Shown here one piece after another: positions 33,241 through 42,567 of a stretch of 54,108 bases of DNA; positions within the stretch are counted from its first letter, which is position 1; every line of letters starts with the position of its first letter. Where the stretch lies: contig CAJMLY010000013.1 of the NCBI GenBank assembly GCA_905214425.1, positions 1 through 54,108 on the forward strand, written 5' to 3'. The translations under genes were made by a program, and so were the position numbers. The stretch is from an uncultured bacterium (GTDB taxonomy: Bacteria > Actinomycetota > Coriobacteriia > Coriobacteriales > Coriobacteriaceae). Below the pieces are notes generated by a model. The model was given only the letters and a program-made list of their open reading frames with translations, searched no databases and had not been told where the DNA came from.

Positions 33241-35418
33241 TTAGGGGAGGAGCTTCATGGCGGCGTCGTGGGCGGCGTGCTCGTAGGTGTCGTCGAGGGG
33301 TTTGAGCGGCAGCAGGGCGGCGGCCTGTGCATCGCCGCGGCGCTCGAGGGCGTGGGCGATGAGCCAGTCGGCGAGCTCGGGGTTCTTGGGCAGTGCCGGT
33401 CCGTGTAGGTACGTGCCGATGACGCCCTTGTAGATGAGGCCCTCAAAGCCATCGTCGCCGTTGTTGCCGGTGCCCGTGACGACGGACGTTCCGAGCGGCG
33501 TGGCCTCTGCATCGAGCAGGGTGCGACCGCCGTGGTTCTCGAATCCCACAAAGGGTTTGGGTGCCAGGTCGGTCCTGACGGCGACGTTGCCGATCAGGCG
33601 ATCGGAGCCACGTACGGTTTCGGCGGCAATGACCCCCAGACCCTCGATGCGATCCTCGCCCATATAGTACGAACGGCCGAGCAGCTGATAGCTGCCACAG
33701 ATAGCGAGCAGCGAGCCGCCGTCCTCAACATAGGCCGCGACCTTGTCTTTTTGAGCGAGCAATTCATGTGCCACAGCCAGCTGATCGCGGTCGGAGCCAC
33801 CGCCCATCATGACGATGTCGGCGTCGGTGAGATCGAGCGACTCGCCCATGCGGACCTCGTCCACGCGAACGGGGATGCCGCGCCAGGCGCAGCGGCGCTC
33901 GAGGGCGATAACGTTGCCGCCGTCGCCGTAGAGGTTAAGGGCATCGGGATACAGATAGACGATGCGCAGGGGGCGCGAAAGCTCGGTCGGCGCGACGTCG
34001 ACAGGAAGAGCGCCGCCGTCGGCACGGGCTACGGCGCGCCCGGCAACAGCGTCGGCAGTGGCGCCCTTCAGTCCGTCGAGCTCCTTGACCAGCGGCGGGA
34101 AGGCCGTGTAGTTGGCGACGGCGTAGAAGGTGTCATCGGCGGCCTCGTCTGCCACGGCGCCAATTGCCTGCGCGACGTCCGAGATAATCGCGGCATCGAT
34201 GCCGGCGTACTTGAGGCGCACCTGCATGTCGTGCGCGCGCGTGCCTCCGGCAAAGGCGACAAGACCCGGCGTGTCGGCGATGCGCTCAAAGTCGACGTCG
34301 TAGATCCACGATACATCGTGGCCGTCGGCATCGTTGTCGTTGAGGAAGAAAGCGCAGAGTCTGCCGCCTGCCGTCTTAATGGACTGGATTTGTCGATCGA
34401 AGCCTACGGGATTCTTAGCCAGGTTGGCCTCGACGGTGCGGCCGGCGATATCCCAGCGGCCCATGCGTCCGCCAGCGGGCACATAGGCGTCGAGCGTAGG
34501 CTGTAGAAGCGCCGTATCCACGCCCAACTCGTGCGCGGCAAAGAAGGCGGCGGCAACGTTGTAGACCATGTACAGGCCGTTGTAGCGTGTGGCGATGTGT
34601 GCGGCAGCCGCGTCGGGCGCAGATCCAAAGACCAGGTCAAAGCCGTAGCCGTCGCAGCCGAGCTCCACGCCCGTCACGCGGCGGACCAGTGCGGGGCGGG
34701 ACCAGCCGCACGAGGGGCAATGGTAGGCGCCGAGCTGGCCGTATTGCACGTAGTCATACTCCAGCGGCGCGTTGCACTGTGAGCAAAAACGTGAGTCGCT
34801 AATACGGTCGGACTCGGTGTTGGTGGCGCCGTCGATGCCAAAGGCAATGCTCGCGTTGGGAACGCGCACGGCAATCGAGGCGCACAGCGGGTCGTCGGCG
34901 TTGTAGATGAGCGTTGTCGTCGGAGAGAGCTCCAACGCATGGGCGATGACGTCTTGGGTATGGTCGATCTCGCCGTAGCGGTCTAGCTGGTCGCGGAACA
35001 GGTTGAGCAGCACAAAGTACGTCGGCTTGAGCTTGGGCAGAACGCGTACGGTGTAGAGCTCGTCACACTCAAAAACGCCCACGCGCTTGCCGCTGCTGGT
35101 GTGCTTAAGGCCGCCGCGGGCCTCGAGCAGAGCACCCACCACACCAGGCTCCATATTGTTGCCGGCACGGTTGCACACCACGGTAGCGCCGCTGGCGGCA
35201 ACGGCGTCGGCGATGAGGTTGGAGGTGGTGGTCTTGCCATTAGTGCCGGTGATCACCACGCTGCGGTCGACAAGGCCGGCGAGGTCGCTCAGCAGCTCGG
35301 GGTCGATCTTCATGGCGATGCGGCCGGGGAATACGCCGCCCTGGCGCTTAAGGACGGAGCGCAGCCCCCAGCGGGCGATATCGCTCGAGGTGCAGGCAAG
35401 AGATGAGCGGAGGTTCAT
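33241..35418 (-). CDS. fused lipid II isoglutaminyl synthase (MurT-GatD in one chain)
   Basis: 725-aa protein joining two normally separate subunits that amidate the D-Glu of lipid II stem peptide to D-isoglutamine. Residues 1-450 are MurT: ATP loop ITGTNGKTTTSN, a zinc ribbon with Cys212/215/234/237, the Mur ligase central region and the C-terminal part with Asp368 in DVSWIYD, the Asp needed by the glutaminase. Residues about 485-725 are GatD: LAICGSYQLLG with nucleophile Cys574 and His672 in GTYLHGPALPKN. A 30-residue Ala/Gly-rich linker joins them. Order and active sites are complete. Start ATG 35418 follows AGGAA. Confidence 0.92.
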   Translation of the reverse strand: MNLRSSLACTSSDIARWGLRSVLKRQGGVFPGRIAMKIDPELLSDLAGLVDRSVVITGTNGKTTTSNLIADAVAASGATVVCNRAGNNMEPGVVGALLEARGGLKHTSSGKRVGVFECDELYTVRVLPKLKPTYFVLLNLFRDQLDRYGEIDHTQDVIAHALELSPTTTLIYNADDPLCASIAVRVPNASIAFGIDGATNTESDRISDSRFCSQCNAPLEYDYVQYGQLGAYHCPSCGWSRPALVRRVTGVELGCDGYGFDLVFGSAPDAAAAHIATRYNGLYMVYNVAAAFFAAHELGVDTALLQPTLDAYVPAGGRMGRWDIAGRTVEANLAKNPVGFDRQIQSIKTAGGRLCAFFLNDNDADGHDVSWIYDVDFERIADTPGLVAFAGGTRAHDMQVRLKYAGIDAAIISDVAQAIGAVADEAADDTFYAVANYTAFPPLVKELDGLKGATADAVAGRAVARADGGALPVDVAPTELSRPLRIVYLYPDALNLYGDGGNVIALERRCAWRGIPVRVDEVRMGESLDLTDADIVMMGGGSDRDQLAVAHELLAQKDKVAAYVEDGGSLLAICGSYQLLGRSYYMGEDRIEGLGVIAAETVRGSDRLIGNVAVRTDLAPKPFVGFENHGGRTLLDAEATPLGTSVVTGTGNNGDDGFEGLIYKGVIGTYLHGPALPKNPELADWLIAHALERRGDAQAAALLPLKPLDDTYEHAAHDAAMKLLP

Positions 35419-35463
35419 GAAACCGTTCCTAACGTAAACGACATGGTCGGGTCGAGTGCGTCA

Positions 35464-36507
35464 CTAGAAACCGTAGCGGCGCGCAAATTCCTGGGCAAGC
35501 TGCGACACGTCTTCGCAGGCATTGGCCCAGGGGGCAAAGTCGGGAGTGTCCGAGATAATACCGTCCGCTTCCCAAACGGCCTGGTGCGAAAGATCCCAGG
35601 GATCGTGTGGCTCGGGCCGGCAGGGAAGGTACGGCGTCTGGTACATGGGGTTCAGCAAGAAGAACGCGCCGCCCTCGCAGCGGTTGGCAAACTCGCGCAG
35701 CGCGCGTGTCGCCGGGCGCATTTTGTTCGTTTTGAACAGCAGAATCGTGCGGGCGAGCAGATACCAAGGAGAGTTCTCGAGTGCGTCAGCCCCGATCTCT
35801 TCCTCGAGCTGGTGGGCCAGGGAAAAAAAGCCGTCCTGGTCTTCCAGGCGAGCGAGGGCGAGCAACACGGTGCCTGCGGCTCGGGTGGGGTAGCCTTCCG
35901 CCTTAAGGACGCGGCGGGCGTAGTTGGCGGCAGCACGGTAGCGGGCGCTCGCCATGCACAGCTGCGAGATGGCCTCGAGCGTATGAAGCCACCCGATAAG
36001 AGCCGGCTCGCTCGCGGTAAGGTCTGCTGCGGTGACACCATCGGCCAAAACATTATTGGCCCAGTAGTGCGGGGCTTCCATGTCGAACCCGGGCACGCTT
36101 TGCTGCAGGTAATCGGCCGTGGTCGCCTCGAGCTTCATCAGATCGCCCAGGCAGGCGTCGACGGGCGTGTCCGCCAAAATGATGGCGAGCAGCTGGGCAT
36201 CGAGGACATGCGCATCGATGCGGACGATCTTGAGCAGCTCATCACGCATATCGTCGAACAGGCGGTTGCGCGTCTGCTCAAACTCCTCGTCGCTGCCCAT
36301 GTCCTCGATGCGATGGAGCTCGTCGAGCAGGTGGCGATGAACGCCGGCATAGGACAGCAGCGCCTGGGCATGCTCGGACTGCGCATACTTATGAGGGTTG
36401 ACGTTCACGTCGTTATGGACAAGCTCGCGTGCTGCATCGGTGAGCTCGGGGTGCGACGCCAGATAGGTGCGCTCCAGGTAGGCGGGGATGTAGACGCTCG
36501 GATCCAT
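35464..36507 (-). CDS. helical-repeat (TPR-like) protein of unknown function, paralogue 1
   Basis: 347-aa soluble protein, almost entirely helical with TPR-like pairs such as SARYRAAANYARRVLKAEGYPTRAAG. No signal peptide, membrane helix or catalytic motif. ATG 36507 overlaps the stop of the upstream gene (TAATG), so they are translationally coupled. It resembles that gene: the RYR...A..R.L segment, LALARLE versus LAMAKLE, and a C-terminal FAPWANA versus FAAWVAT. Probably a protein-protein scaffold; function not known. Downstream is MurT-GatD, 45 bases away on the same strand. Confidence 0.8.
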   Translation of the reverse strand: MDPSVYIPAYLERTYLASHPELTDAARELVHNDVNVNPHKYAQSEHAQALLSYAGVHRHLLDELHRIEDMGSDEEFEQTRNRLFDDMRDELLKIVRIDAHVLDAQLLAIILADTPVDACLGDLMKLEATTADYLQQSVPGFDMEAPHYWANNVLADGVTAADLTASEPALIGWLHTLEAISQLCMASARYRAAANYARRVLKAEGYPTRAAGTVLLALARLEDQDGFFSLAHQLEEEIGADALENSPWYLLARTILLFKTNKMRPATRALREFANRCEGGAFFLLNPMYQTPYLPCRPEPHDPWDLSHQAVWEADGIISDTPDFAPWANACEDVSQLAQEFARRYGF

Positions 36508-37583
36508 TAGAGGTCTCCTCCCTTAAACGGCAAACCCTGCTCGGCCGCCCGCAGTATGCGCTCATCGATTTGGGAACGCACGATATCGTTGGTGGCGACC
36601 CAGGCGGCAAAACTGGCGTTGTCGGGGGCGCCCAGGCCCTCCTGCAGTACCGGCGTCGCTTCGGACAGCGCAAGGACGAGCTCGTCGGTGGAGCCCACGC
36701 CTACGTTGACGCGGGCATAGACGCCATCGGGAAACTCGGTTTGGAAGTAGAGTGCCTCGGCCGCGTGCGGACACGAGCGCGCAAGGATGCGCAAGTAGTG
36801 CTCGGCGCCCTCATAGTCCAGCTCGCGCCAGGCAGCGCTCATCAGCGCGATGAGCGTCCACGGGTCCAAGTCACGCTCCGCATCTTTGGGGCGGCGGCGC
36901 AGCGGGGTATTCGCGAGATAGGGTACGGAGTGGGCAGAGCGAAATCGCTTGAGCTCCTCGGCGGGGTATTCGAGCTTTGCCATGGCGAGCATCGCGGTGT
37001 GGCGGACACCAGCGGGGTCGTTGGGCGCAAAGTCCAAGCTGCGATTCGCGGCTTCGAGCGACATGCGATAGCGGCCGCTAATGAGGGCGCGTGACGCAAG
37101 GGCGGCAAGCCAGCGCAGGTAGGGACGGCGGGCCAGGTCGCCAGCGGCCTCGCGCTCGTAGGGGTCCTGCGCCGAGGCGATCTTGAGTGCCAGGTCGTGT
37201 TCCACCTCGTCGCACTTGGACGCCAGATACTGCACGTATTCCTCGTTGGAGCTGGCGGTGAGCGCCGTCAGCATGCGCTGGGCATCCCAGTTGGCCGGGT
37301 CGAGTGCGGCTGCCTCGCGGAGCATGTTCTCGGCTGCGGCTTCTTCTTGCTCTGCCTGGGTATCGTCGGGGATAAAGGGAATGCGGTAGTCGACAGCCTC
37401 GACCACCTTGGCAATGAGGTGCCCGGCGCGGTCGCGGTCGTGCACGATGAGCGGTGCGGGGTTGCGGGTGAATTGTTCCATTAGACGCTCGACGGCGGGG
37501 CCGTCGGTGAGCGGGATATTGTCGCGGCGCAAGGCCTCAAGAACGAGGCGATGGCAATCCTCTTGAATGGGATCGAATGCCAT
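36507..37583 (-). CDS. helical-repeat (TPR-like) protein of unknown function, paralogue 2
   Basis: 358-aa soluble helical protein. A short N-terminal region (DPIQEDCHRLVLEALRRDNIPL) precedes repeated helix pairs including YRMSLEAANRSLDFAPNDPAG and YEGAEHYLRILARSCPHAAEAL, which have TPR spacing. Start ATG 37583 follows AAAGGAGG. It shares its stop codon bases with the start of paralogue 1 and the two look like an old tandem duplication. Context with cell-wall gene murT-gatD is suggestive only. Confidence 0.8.
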   Translation of the reverse strand: MAFDPIQEDCHRLVLEALRRDNIPLTDGPAVERLMEQFTRNPAPLIVHDRDRAGHLIAKVVEAVDYRIPFIPDDTQAEQEEAAAENMLREAAALDPANWDAQRMLTALTASSNEEYVQYLASKCDEVEHDLALKIASAQDPYEREAAGDLARRPYLRWLAALASRALISGRYRMSLEAANRSLDFAPNDPAGVRHTAMLAMAKLEYPAEELKRFRSAHSVPYLANTPLRRRPKDAERDLDPWTLIALMSAAWRELDYEGAEHYLRILARSCPHAAEALYFQTEFPDGVYARVNVGVGSTDELVLALSEATPVLQEGLGAPDNASFAAWVATNDIVRSQIDERILRAAEQGLPFKGGDL

Positions 37584-38083
37584 GGAGCCTCCTTTGCTGC
37601 GGTTAGGGTTCAAATATCTCTATATAAGGTTCTAGTTTACCCGCATGTGGCACACCGGGGGTGCCGCACTTGGACTTGCACCTTTGCACCACGAAGACGG
37701 ATGTCGCACAAATGTCGGCACCTTGGACGACCGAGTGGTATCACGGTGCCGCAAACGGTCGATTTTTGGCGGCGAACGGTGCATATTTTGGAGGGGCACC
37801 GTCCTGCCCGGGATATGTAGTCAACCTTGATAAAACGTTTGCCCAGCTTGGGAGTATGAATGCCGCACAAGGGTCTTCAGGGATAGAAAAAACGTTTCAT
37901 CATTGGCGGCTTTAGGTGAATAACTGACCAACCAGAACGGTAAAATAGTGTTTGTCTGAGCGTTGAGACGTTTAGACATCGCGCATTGTCATCGCCGGCA
38001 ACGCGCAAACCGGTCCTAACGGAGCCAATTGGGTGCTCCGTTATATACGCAAGTCTAAGAGGGGCTTGTTTAGGAGGCACAGT
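37584..38083. other. 500-base divergent intergenic region
   Basis: No gene supported. Features by eye: AACGGAGC (38018-38025) and GCTCCGTT (38035-38042) form an 8-bp hairpin in the leader of the alcohol dehydrogenase, just after a GCGCATTG/CAACGCGC imperfect inverted repeat (37981-38006). TAGGAGG at about 38071 is its ribosome binding site. Two AAAACGTTT tracts (about 37834 and 37890) resemble each other. Promoters were not assigned. Confidence 0.5.
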
Positions 38084-39307
38084 ATGGGACGTTTTACCAA
38101 TCCTCGCGATCTGTACTTTGGTGAGGGCGCTCGCCACGAGGTGAAGAACCTCAAGGGCAAGAAGGCCATCATCGTTTCTGGCGGCAGCTCTATGCGCCGC
38201 GGCGGGTTCCTGCAGGACGTTGAGGCCGACCTCAAAGAGGGCGGTTTCGAGGTCAAGCTGTTCGAGGGCGTCGAGTCCGATCCGTCCATCGAGACGGTCA
38301 TGAAGGGCGCCGAGGCCATGCGCGAGTTCGAGCCCGACTGGATTATCGCCATCGGCGGCGGCTCGCCCATCGATGCCGCTAAGGCCATGTGGGTCTTCTA
38401 CGAGTATCCCGAGGAGTCCTTCGATAACATCATCCAGCCGTTCAGCTTCCCGGAGCTGCGTCAGAAGGCTCATTTCTGCGCCATCTCCTCTACCTCCGGC
38501 ACCGCTACCGAGGTCACCGCGTTCTCCGTCATTACCGACTACGCCAAGGGCATCAAGTACCCGCTGGCCGACTTCAACATCACCCCTGATGTCGCCATCG
38601 TCGACCCCGAGCTCACCTACACCATGCCCGCCAAGCTGTGCGCTCACACCGGCATGGATGCTCTGACCCACTGCATGGAGGCCTACGTTTCCACCTGCGC
38701 CTCTATGTTCACCGACGCCAACGCCCTGCACGGCATCCGCGAGATCGTCGAGTGGCTGCCCAAGTCCTATGCTGGCGACCATGAGGCCCGTCAGCACATG
38801 CACGAGGCTCAGTGCATCGCCGGTATCGCCTTCTCCTCGGGCCTGCTCGGCATCGTTCACTCCATGGCTCACAAGACCGGTGCTGCCTTCGAGAACGGTC
38901 ACATCATCCACGGTGCCGCTAACGCCATGTACCTTGGCAAGGTCATCCAGTGGAACTCCAAGGATCCCCGTGCTGCCGAGCGTTACGCTTACGTGGCCAA
39001 GGAGATCCTGCACCTTCCCGGCGAGACCAACGAGGAGCTCATCGCTGCACTCGTCCAGAAGATTCGCGACCTCAACGACCAGCTCAACATTCCGCAGTCC
39101 ATCAAGGATTACGCGAATGGTGGCGTGAAGGTCGACGCCGAGAACCCGCAGATGGTTTCCGAGGAGGAGTTCCTCGCCAAGCTGCCCGAGATCGCCGCGA
39201 ACGCCGAGCAGGACGCCTGCACGCCCGAGAACCCGCGTGAGACCAAGGCTGCTGACTTCGAGAAGATCCTCAAGGCCTGCTACTACGACACCGACATCGA
39301 TTTCTAA
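38084..39307 (+). CDS. iron-containing alcohol dehydrogenase
   Basis: 407-aa NAD(P)H-dependent group III dehydrogenase. Seen: GGGSPIDAAKAMW (nucleotide site), the STSGTATEVTAFSVIT segment, and metal ligands in VDPEL...AHTGMDALTHCMEAY and SMAHKTGAAFENGHIIHGAANA. Start ATG 38084 follows AGGAGG. Closest in pattern to butanol/methanol-type Fe-ADHs of gut anaerobes, used to reoxidise NADH by reducing aldehydes; the exact substrate is not determinable. A terminator separates it from gldA. Confidence 0.92.
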   Translation: MGRFTNPRDLYFGEGARHEVKNLKGKKAIIVSGGSSMRRGGFLQDVEADLKEGGFEVKLFEGVESDPSIETVMKGAEAMREFEPDWIIAIGGGSPIDAAKAMWVFYEYPEESFDNIIQPFSFPELRQKAHFCAISSTSGTATEVTAFSVITDYAKGIKYPLADFNITPDVAIVDPELTYTMPAKLCAHTGMDALTHCMEAYVSTCASMFTDANALHGIREIVEWLPKSYAGDHEARQHMHEAQCIAGIAFSSGLLGIVHSMAHKTGAAFENGHIIHGAANAMYLGKVIQWNSKDPRAAERYAYVAKEILHLPGETNEELIAALVQKIRDLNDQLNIPQSIKDYANGGVKVDAENPQMVSEEEFLAKLPEIAANAEQDACTPENPRETKAADFEKILKACYYDTDIDF

Positions 39308-39328
39308 TCGACTCTTGTTATCGTAACG

Positions 39329-39369
39329 AGGGGCTCCGCACGTATCTGTACGGAGCCCCTTTCTTTTTT
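39329..39369 (+). terminator. terminator of the iron alcohol dehydrogenase
   Basis: AGGGGCTCCG (39329-39338) pairs with CGGAGCCCCT (39351-39360), then TTTCTTTTTT. Confidence 0.92.
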
Positions 39370-39385
39370 AGAGAATGGGATAGTT

Positions 39386-40486
39386 ATGGCTGCAATTTTC
39401 AATAGCCCCAGCAAGTACATCCAGGGTCCGGACGAGCTCGCCAAGCTCGGCTCCTATGTCGAGCCGCTCGGTGCTAAGGCCCTCGTCATCGTGACGCCTT
39501 CGGGCAAGAAGCGCGTCGGTGCCAAGATCGAGGGCGGCTTTGCCGAGGCTAAGGCCGAGCTGCTGTTTGAGGACTTTAACGGCGAGTGCTCCAAGGGCGA
39601 GGTCGACCGCCTGGTTGCGCTCGCTCGCGACAACGGTTGCGACATCATCGTCGGCGTCGGTGGCGGCAAGATCCTCGACACCGCGAAGGCCGTCGCCTAT
39701 TACCTGGAGTCCCCGGTTATCATTTGCCCCACCATCGCCTCGACCGATGCACCGTGTTCGGCACTTTCGGTGCTTTATACCGATGACGGCCAGTTCGACA
39801 AGTACCTCTTCCTTAAGGCAAACCCCAACATTGTCCTGATGGATACGACGGTTATCGCGGCGAGCCCGGTGCGCCTGACGGTTTCCGGTATGGGCGATGC
39901 GCTCGCAACCTATTTCGAGGCCCAGGCAACGCACGATGCCGACGGCGGCACCTGCGCTGGCGGCAAGGGCGGCATGGCCGGCCTGGCGCTCGCCAAGCTC
40001 TGCTACGAGACGCTTATGGCCGATGGCGTCAAGGCCAAGGTCGCGCTGGAGAAGGGCGCGCTCACGCCCGCCGTCGAGCACATCATCGAGGCCAATACGC
40101 TGCTTTCGGGTATTGGCTTTGAGAGCTCGGGCCTTGCTGCTGCTCATGCCATCCACAATGGCCTGACGATGCTGCCCGAGTGCCACGGCATGTACCACGG
40201 CGAGAAGGTCGCCTTTGGCACTATCGTCCAGCTGGTACTCGAGGATGCTCCGACTGAGAAACTCGAGGAAGTCTTGGGCTTCTGCATTGAGCTGGGCCTG
40301 CCGGTCACGATGAAGGAACTTGGCGTTGCCGAGCTTACGCGCGAGCAGGCCATGATTGTTGCCGAGGCCGCCTGCGCGCCCGAGGACACCATGTGCAACA
40401 TGCCGTTTGAGGTGACGCCCGAGATGGTCGCAAACGCCATCCTGGGTGCCGACGCACTGGGCCACTACTATCTCATGGATGAGTAA
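39386..40486 (+). CDS. gldA: glycerol dehydrogenase
   Basis: 366-aa NAD-dependent, Zn-type member of the iron/zinc dehydrogenase family, interconverting glycerol and dihydroxyacetone. Seen: KYIQGPDELAKLG near the start, VGGGKILDTAKAVA, PTIASTDAPCSALSVLY, and metal ligands in GMGDALATYFEA, SGLAAAHAIHNGLT and CHGMYHGEKVAFG. Length is standard. The ribosome binding site is poor. Followed by a terminator and then a decayed relative, implying an expanded family here. Confidence 0.95.
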   Translation: MAAIFNSPSKYIQGPDELAKLGSYVEPLGAKALVIVTPSGKKRVGAKIEGGFAEAKAELLFEDFNGECSKGEVDRLVALARDNGCDIIVGVGGGKILDTAKAVAYYLESPVIICPTIASTDAPCSALSVLYTDDGQFDKYLFLKANPNIVLMDTTVIAASPVRLTVSGMGDALATYFEAQATHDADGGTCAGGKGGMAGLALAKLCYETLMADGVKAKVALEKGALTPAVEHIIEANTLLSGIGFESSGLAAAHAIHNGLTMLPECHGMYHGEKVAFGTIVQLVLEDAPTEKLEEVLGFCIELGLPVTMKELGVAELTREQAMIVAEAACAPEDTMCNMPFEVTPEMVANAILGADALGHYYLMDE

Positions 40487-40498
40487 ATCAAGCTAAGG

Positions 40499-40535
40499 AA
40501 GGGGCAAAGCCGGCAGATGGCTTTGCCCCTTTTTT
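40499..40535 (+). terminator. terminator of gldA
   Basis: AAGGGGCAAAGCC pairs with GGCTTTGCCCCTT, then TTTTTT. Confidence 0.92.
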
Positions 40536-40600
40536 GCTATGGTGCAAAGGGGCAAGGTTACTTTGCACCAATCGTTGTTTGATGAAGGGCGGATTCTCGT

Positions 40601-41107
40601 ATGGCGCTTCCTATGGTTTACGGCGGTCCCGGCCGGTATGTTCAGGGGCCGGGCGAACTGTCGCGTCAAGGCAGGTATTTGTCATGGTTGGGCTGCGCTG
40701 CCTATGTCTTGTTTGATCAGGGCACCGAGGATCGGCTATGCAGGCAGATCGTCGATGGATTTCTGGACGACGATCTAAGCGAGCCGTTCTTTAAGATTTA
40801 TGACGGTCCGTGTACGGAAGAGGCCGTTGTCGAAATGGCTAAGGAAGCCCAGGCCGAGTATTGCGACATGGTAGTGGGTATTGGCGGCGGCAAAATGCTC
40901 GATATCGCCAAGGCCGTTGCGTTTTATGCCGAGTTGCCGTTGTGCGTATGCCCCACGGCGGCGTCGATGGACGGTCCGTGCAGCGAGATTTCCGATGCCG
41001 ATTTGCAGGGTGTTGCAAATGCGGTCTTTAGAAACGAGCGCAATATGGCCAACGAGCAGGCCAAGGTGACCAAACAAAAACTCGTGCAGCTCATGTGCGA
41101 GGCATAG
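40601..41107 (+). pseudogene. truncated glycerol dehydrogenase relative
   Basis: 168 aa. Residues 1-130 follow GldA: GGPGRYVQGPGELSRQGRYL, the nucleotide site VGIGGGKMLDIAKAVAFYAE and PTAASMDGPCSEIS. The text then jumps to DADLQGVANAVFRNERNMAN, a different C-terminal end, so the whole metal-binding half is missing. A 9-bp hairpin (GGTGCAAAG/CTTTGCACC, 40541-40569) lies upstream. AAGGG precedes ATG 40601, so it may still be made, for example as a non-catalytic NAD-binding protein, but an internal deletion of a full gldA copy is the simplest reading. Confidence 0.75.
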
Positions 41108-41258
41108 CTTGGCACTTGATTGACCTTGTGCAATCGAGGCGGCGATAGGCCATGGGCTATTTGCCGCAAAGATGCTCCGCGTGTAATTTGCCCGAGGCGT
41201 GGGCCGATAGCGTATCATTATCTCTTGCTTATTTGCACTGCTCAGGGAGGGGCCGCGC

Positions 41259-42512
41259 ATGGCGCAGGAACACGATCTGTTTGATGACATTATCGAGATC
41301 AGCAAGGGTTTCGACTTTCTTAAAAATCCGCTTGGCGGCGTGACCGATGCACTCGATCCGTCGGCGCCGCAGTGGAATCCTGCCGACTACAAGGAGCGCC
41401 CGCGCGGCAATACCATTCCGTGCCTGACCTGCAAAAACGAAAAGAGCGGCTGCACCGCGTGCATGGACGTGTGCCCGGTCAACGCTATCGAGGTCGAGGA
41501 AGACGCCATCGAGATCCTCGACTCCTGTCGCAAGTGCGGCCTGTGCGCCGCTGCCTGCCCGACCGAGGCGATCATCTCGCCGCGCCTGGCGCCTAAAAAC
41601 CTGTATGACGATATCGTCTCTGCTGCTACGAGCCACGAGACCGCCTACGTCACCTGCACGCGTGCCCTCAAACGCATGCCGCGCGAAAACGAGGTCGTCG
41701 TTGCCTGCGTGGGCGATATTACGGCAGAGACCTGGTTCTCGGTACTGGCCGACTATCCCAACGTGAGTGTGTACCTGCCGTTGGGCGTGTGCGATAAATG
41801 CCGCAACACCGGCGGCGAGGACATTCTGGGCGAGGCGATTGCGAAGGCCGAGGAGTGGTCCGGCACGGGTATGGGCTTGGAGGTCGACCCCAAGAGCCTC
41901 AAATGCCATAAGCGCCGCGAGTACGAGCGCAAGGAGTACATGGAAAAAATTGCCCGCACCACGGGCCTGACGGTGACCAAGCTCAATCCGGCGACGGCGG
42001 CGCTGGCCTCGGTGACGCAAAAGCTCAAGGCCCATCGCCATCAGATTACCCAGCTGGAGCGCACGCTCAACACCATGTGCGGCACCACGACGACCAAGCG
42101 TCGCCGTTCGCTCACGCACGGGCGCCAACTGGTGCTCTCGACGTTGCAAAACCACCCTGAGCTTGCCCAGAACATGCAGGTGAGCACGCCGGAATGCGAT
42201 TTTGACAAGTGCACGTCGTGCGGCGAGTGCGTCAACGTATGCCCCACGTTTGCCTGCGATCTGGTGGGAAGCGGCCGCTTTGCACTGGAATCCACGTATT
42301 GCTTGGGTTGCGGTGCCTGCGTCAAGGTTTGTCCCGAGCATGCGCTTAAGCTGGTTGAACATGATGCATCCAACCTGGTCGTCGTCGATCCCGAGGCTGA
42401 GGAAAAGGCCGCCCAGAAGGCGAAGGCTCACGAAGAAGCTGAGAAGGTCAAGGCCGAGGCAAAGGAAAAGCTCAACAAGGTGCTCGACCAGGTGGAAAAG
42501 CTCGCAGACTAG
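41259..42512 (+). CDS. multi-[4Fe-4S] ferredoxin-like protein
   Basis: 417-aa cytoplasmic protein with iron-sulfur motifs at both ends: Cys55/58 and 65/68/72, then Cys90/93/96/100 (CRKCGLCAAACP) near the start, and two more, CTSCGECVNVCP and CLGCGACVKVCP, near the C-terminus. The middle has VACVGDITAETWFSVL and isolated Cys pairs. It ends in a charged Lys/Glu/Ala coiled-coil tail of about 50 residues. No catalytic domain, so an electron carrier or a subunit of a redox complex is likely. Monocistronic. Start ATG 41259 follows GGAGGGG. Partner unknown. Confidence 0.85.
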   Translation: MAQEHDLFDDIIEISKGFDFLKNPLGGVTDALDPSAPQWNPADYKERPRGNTIPCLTCKNEKSGCTACMDVCPVNAIEVEEDAIEILDSCRKCGLCAAACPTEAIISPRLAPKNLYDDIVSAATSHETAYVTCTRALKRMPRENEVVVACVGDITAETWFSVLADYPNVSVYLPLGVCDKCRNTGGEDILGEAIAKAEEWSGTGMGLEVDPKSLKCHKRREYERKEYMEKIARTTGLTVTKLNPATAALASVTQKLKAHRHQITQLERTLNTMCGTTTTKRRRSLTHGRQLVLSTLQNHPELAQNMQVSTPECDFDKCTSCGECVNVCPTFACDLVGSGRFALESTYCLGCGACVKVCPEHALKLVEHDASNLVVVDPEAEEKAAQKAKAHEEAEKVKAEAKEKLNKVLDQVEKLAD

Positions 42513-42567
42513 CTAAAAGAGCGTAAATGATGGCCGATGGGACAGGTACTGCCCCATCGGCCAAAAA
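42513..42567. other. short hairpin after the ferredoxin gene
   Basis: GGCCGATGGG pairs perfectly with CCCATCGGCC (about 42533-42562). A-run follows on the plus strand, so it is not a proper terminator in either direction. Confidence 0.6.

Noticed and set aside
42533..42567. Hairpin GGCCGATGGG as ferredoxin terminator
   Set aside because: Followed by A, not U, in the gene direction; left as an unexplained hairpin.
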